64,000 nucleotides of DNA from Lunularia cruciata (Eukaryota > Streptophyta > Marchantiopsida > Lunulariales > Lunulariaceae): assembly GCA_948567375.1 (NCBI GenBank), contig OX419756.1, positions 67,842,333 through 67,906,332 of the forward strand, in the 5' to 3' direction. Positions 60,027 through 64,000 of this stretch are shown one piece after another; position 1 is the stretch's first letter; each line of letters starts with the position of its first letter. The notes below the pieces were generated by a model. It did not search any database and was not told where the DNA came from. It worked only from the letters and a program-made list of their open reading frames with translations. The position numbers and the translations under genes are program-made.

Positions 60027-61290
60027 ATCATCACCTTCCCGACCTTGTGTATCTTATGGAATTCGCATATTCTTCAGAGTTCATCTTCAGAGTTCATCGC
60101 CCATTGACAACATTGGAAACGGTTGAAGAGCAGATATTTGTAAATAGTTGCTCATCATTTTTCATAGAAGTAGATTTCATCCTGTGCCGCATTGGGCGGC
60201 CTGACTGTTTTGCAAGATTTTCAGATGGTGGCGGAACTTTTAATACTTGCATGCATTATTTTTTCATAAAAGGAAGCGATTTGTGTTGATCACATTCAAA
60301 AAACATGTGTCACAATAAAATTGTGTTTTTGTCGGACTCGCCCGGCATCAACTAAGTGTTATTGCTGGTATGTTTCCGTTTCATGTTCTCTATCGCTTGA
60401 AAATGGTGACTGAAGGCTACCGGAAGCTGAGATCGTTTTTGCATTTGAATCTTATGTAGTTGAGCTTCATTCTTTGCCAGCCCGCCAATGATTATAATGG
60501 TCATGGAGAAATTAGTTTTACTTCTTTTTCAGCGTTCTGCTCAGAAGTCACACCAAGTGACGCAATCACAAGGATCGCTTGATTAGCAAATATGCAAAGC
60601 TCTTCTACTTGACGTCTCCAAGGAAGTGTTTGACATAGGTGTACGCTGTACGGTGGTCCCATGCGCCAAATGGGCTTAGATACACGTCTATCTCATCACT
60701 TCATACAATCAGGGACTTTCAAGTGCAAGACTACGGCGAGAAGAGAAGACTTCTACAAGCGAGCTAAGTTCGCTCAGAGCCCGAATCAATGGGTCCGCCG
60801 AAATTTGAAATTTTCCGCGGAACACTTCTTTCGGCCTTATGATTAAGGTGATTGAAGATCACATTGGCCCCACAGTTCCATCCAGCAATGGTAGACAGTG
60901 AATGGACGCAATTCACCGCCCTCGTGTGGGCACGTGCTCCTTTTTACTGTTGTAAGGTACTGTGACCTTTCTTATAAGCATTGCATTAACAGCTTGTTTC
61001 CCGCTTGTTAATTAGAGGGGTTACAATCAGCAGCTAACAAGGATTTATTTGTGGTTGTAGAAACTTCTTTGGGTCCCCAATAAGTTATCCGGCGTCAGAC
61101 GATGCGAGCGATTAAATTTTTAATGGTTTTGTCCATTTTTGTCAGGAGTTATTCTCATTAATTCCTTTACCCAATTTTCTTTGAAATGTCAATAGAATTA
61201 TGAATCCATCGAATTTAATAGCAGGCCATCTTTGAGGATATCCAGTTAATACTTGTGGATAGTCATCTATGCCCATATTGCCCACCTAAT
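60027..61290. other. 3' flank of cystinosin and intergenic
   Basis: The first 620 bp or so are shared with the inverted copy and probably include the 3' untranslated region; ACAATAAAATTG near 60312 could serve as a polyadenylation signal. Beyond about 60650 the homology ends. No further gene is recognised. Confidence 0.45.
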
Positions 61291-61294
61291 CATA

Positions 61295-61445
61295 GTTGAA
61301 ACCCTTTTGCTATACATCAAGGCGTAGTGGTTTTCATCTCAAGGACGAATCAATCCAGACACGCAATAACTTCAGTACATTCCCGGATTGGAACCCCCTA
61401 CTGCTATACATCCTAGTGTAGTGACTTCATCCCAAGGAAGAATCT
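61295..61445. repeat. Direct duplication, two units about 93 bp apart
   Basis: TTGAAACCCTTTTGCTATACATC...TCAAGGACGAATC at about 61297-61350 recurs with changes as TTGGAACCCCCTACTGCTAT...CCAAGGAAGAATC at about 61388-61444. Confidence 0.6.
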
Positions 61446-61449
61446 CGTT

Positions 61450-64000
61450 TCCAGTGGGTCATAAGTATGTTGCATCAGACGAACGATTCGATTTATCGGA
61501 CCATCGCGAACAGGGAGTCTCCTGTCAGAAAGGTCAACGTTTCAGCATTTACGGCAATTGGACTAACTTTCTGAGCTGTTGGGAGACTAAGAAGTCTGAG
61601 CAAGCGAGAAAAGCCAAGACCCTCTCTCTATTCATTGAGGGTGGCATTACGTTCTATGAAAGAATTTCCTTCACAGAGGCTCCACATTTATGTCCAGACC
61701 AGCATAGACTTACCAACACAGACCTCCCCGGCTAGACACGTGCTTTCCACACACACCATACAAGGGACAAAGAGGTTGGTTCACAGTGTTGTGCAGAAAA
61801 CACACTCTACAGTTATTTGCCAGTTCTCATACAGCACGGTAACTTTGTGGGTGAAGGCCTACCCGAGGGGTGGAGAAGTGTGCTCATTTCAAATGAAAAT
61901 GATTGCGGTTGTAGTTGTGCATGTCCAGTGCTGTAGTTGTACAGCTGGTCAGTGTGATCAGTCGTCCTAGGGTTGGAACGAGATAATTTCCCCGTGCTCC
62001 CTACATGACAATGTTTGAACTCAGTTTTTGATAGTTTTTTGACTTTCAACGCTTGCTGGAACTTTGATTCATGTGAGAAGAGAACGAGAGCATTGTAGAT
62101 TAATGCTAGTCTTATATGTGTAGCCCTAGGAAGTTGACAAGAGCAACTGTGGCCATCTCTTGAGATTTCCCTCTCTACTCGGACATTATGTAGTACTCCG
62201 TATTTTTGGGATCTAGGCGAGTACAGTAGCAACTCCATGACTACAAGTATCTATAGTCCATCGTCACTTGCACCCGCCTAGGTTATGCTTGCAGGTCATA
62301 GTAGAGCTTATCCTCAAGTTTCTTCGAGGTCAGCTTACATACTCATACTGTTGAACTTCAAAACGAAGTATGCGACGATCTCACTTATACTCATCCAAAT
62401 CTCAACGCTTAAAAGTGGGCATCATTCCACACTTGATTCCTGAATCAAGATTCTAGAATCTGGGTTTGGATCTGGCCTCGAAGTGATCACGAAGACCACA
62501 GTAATACAGTACCTTCACATCTGTATAGTCTGTAGTCAAACATCTATAAATCAGGTCGAATCGAGGCAGATTTCACCACTTTCTGGAAGTGGTGCACAAT
62601 CTCAAACAATGAGGAAGGAAAGGATGAAGAGATCCAGATGGGCTTTGTCCTCCAAGCACTGTTTGTACAACTATACACACAACGGAGTGCACCACTGTTG
62701 AGACCCACCAAAGAGAAGAGATCACTGCTATTTGAGATCCGGTGAGGGTCGGAAGAACCTGTTTTAACCTTTTGTTGACCCCAACGTTTTGATTCTGATC
62801 CTCTGTAACCGTTACAATGCTTCTATCATTTGCTTGCTGCTCGGAGAAGCACCATTCCCTCCCCGTGTCCATCTGCATCCCGTGAGATACAAATGGCGAA
62901 AATCCCATCGTCTCTTGTTACTGGCGTTACATCACACAAGGAAGGTACAAAAGATCACTTCCTATCACACATCTGTAGATGATACCGATATTTCACAAGT
63001 TCCAAAACACCACAAGATAGCAAGTGTGCATGTCTTTCAAACGAGTGTGCAAGTCTTTGCCCGTTAGTGAACGGGATTGAAGAAAATGGGCCACGAGAAG
63101 AGATGGAAAGCTAGGATACTCCACCAGATGCAGTTGATTTATACATTCTTTGTATTGTAACTACAATGAACAAATCAAGGGGATCCAACACGTCGAGATT
63201 CGTTCGTAGTGTCGTATAGGTTTTGACAATCTTTTGGTAATACCAGTGTAGTAGTTATGTCGGTAAAAGAGAGACTCATTGTGCCAAGACATAAAAGACT
63301 TTACAATCTAAGTAAGCAAGTTCCCCCTGATGTAGGCAAAGGAGAGGAGAAAAATAGTAGCTTGTGTGTTTGAGGGGCTATGCAGGACTTACATACATAC
63401 ATAGAAATTCAGATGAACATCTGAAGCAAATGTACTCAACTTGATATTTGTAAATACTACAGATAGAGCATTTGAGCTTAAAGATTCAAAAATCATCGAA
63501 AGAAAGGTTTATGTGAGTTAGATGGTAATGTAGAATAATTCACAGTATGCAAGGATGTCAGTTAGAATAAGTCTCACAAAAGAATCTCCTGCTGTAAGAA
63601 GGATTTCTAAGGAAAGTATTCATGTACCGGACACCTTGCATATGAGAAATGCTTTTGTGACTTGTTAGTTGGTGAAGAAAAATATCATTGCCAATTTGAG
63701 TTTACACATCACGAGGTATAAGCTCAATAGAGTTTACTTTCCCTATCGGAGAGGTTGAAACAATCAGTAGAAGTAAGCAAGGTGCTAGCTTGTGATAGGA
63801 TATAGAACCAGTATGAAAGATACTTATCAATGGTACCCAGAATATCGAGATCTCATCTTTGATAATTTGTGGATAGAACCAACTTGAAATTCCTACCTGG
63901 GTTATCCTAAACTAAACATATTTTTCATATACACACCACCTTTCTTCAATGTGATTATTCCCTAACTTTCCCTAACCCTTCCCTAAATAAATTAACAACA
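61450..64000. other. Intergenic, no gene recognised
   Basis: Several open frames of 70-140 residues occur (for example 61813-62238 minus and 62573-62908 minus) without motifs or clear coding character. No transposon termini, RNA genes or long repeats were seen. Confidence 0.35.

Overview
The window looks like nuclear DNA of a large, repeat-rich land plant. It has AT-rich intergenic sequence, spliced host genes with GT-AG introns, nested LTR retrotransposons, a cystinosin gene of plant length and organisation, and a plant-type 2-oxoglutarate dioxygenase. The mix of chromodomain Ty3 elements, a LINE with a restriction-like endonuclease and a methyltransferase-bearing Ty3 element would suit a gymnosperm, fern or lycophyte better than a compact angiosperm, but the species cannot be fixed from the sequence.

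Layout. 1-16.5 kb is a three-deep nest. A decayed chromodomain Ty3 element (A; 1-630 and 14294-16456) was split by an unclassified element (C; 631-14293) flanked by a perfect 5-bp target duplication, CACAT. C was in turn split by element D (3945-13820). 16.5-19.3 kb holds a relic of an NLR leucine-rich-repeat region and a dispersed repeat. 19.4-25.7 kb is a second chromodomain Ty3 element (B) with both LTRs. 28.2-31.4 kb is a LINE on the minus strand with an N-terminal zinc finger, reverse transcriptase and a C-terminal CCHC plus restriction-like endonuclease region; shorter relatives and probable 3' tails recur at 18.7, 32.5, 40.9, 42.2 and 47.9 kb. 34.6-38.0 kb is an inverted, internally deleted copy of the cystinosin gene. 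41.7-42.2 kb is a solo terminal repeat of element D's family. 45.9-47.6 kb is a 2-oxoglutarate dioxygenase gene that looks broken. 49.0 kb carries a perfect 54-bp-arm palindrome. 49.9-53.2 kb is a Ty1/copia remnant interrupted by a solo LTR. 56.7-60.0 kb is a complete eight-exon cystinosin gene, the only clearly intact gene.

The most unusual object is element D. Between its protease and reverse transcriptase lies a cytosine-5 DNA methyltransferase with motifs I, IV, VI, VIII and a C-terminal motif in order. After its DDE integrase comes a PHD finger, where elements A and B carry a chromodomain. Its terminal repeats are arranged A1-interior-B1-A2-B2, the split-direct-repeat order known from tyrosine-recombinase elements, although this one has a Ty3-type integrase. 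A solo A-B unit at 41.7 kb supports that unit order. The element is an old, decayed fossil, but the combination of parts is readable.
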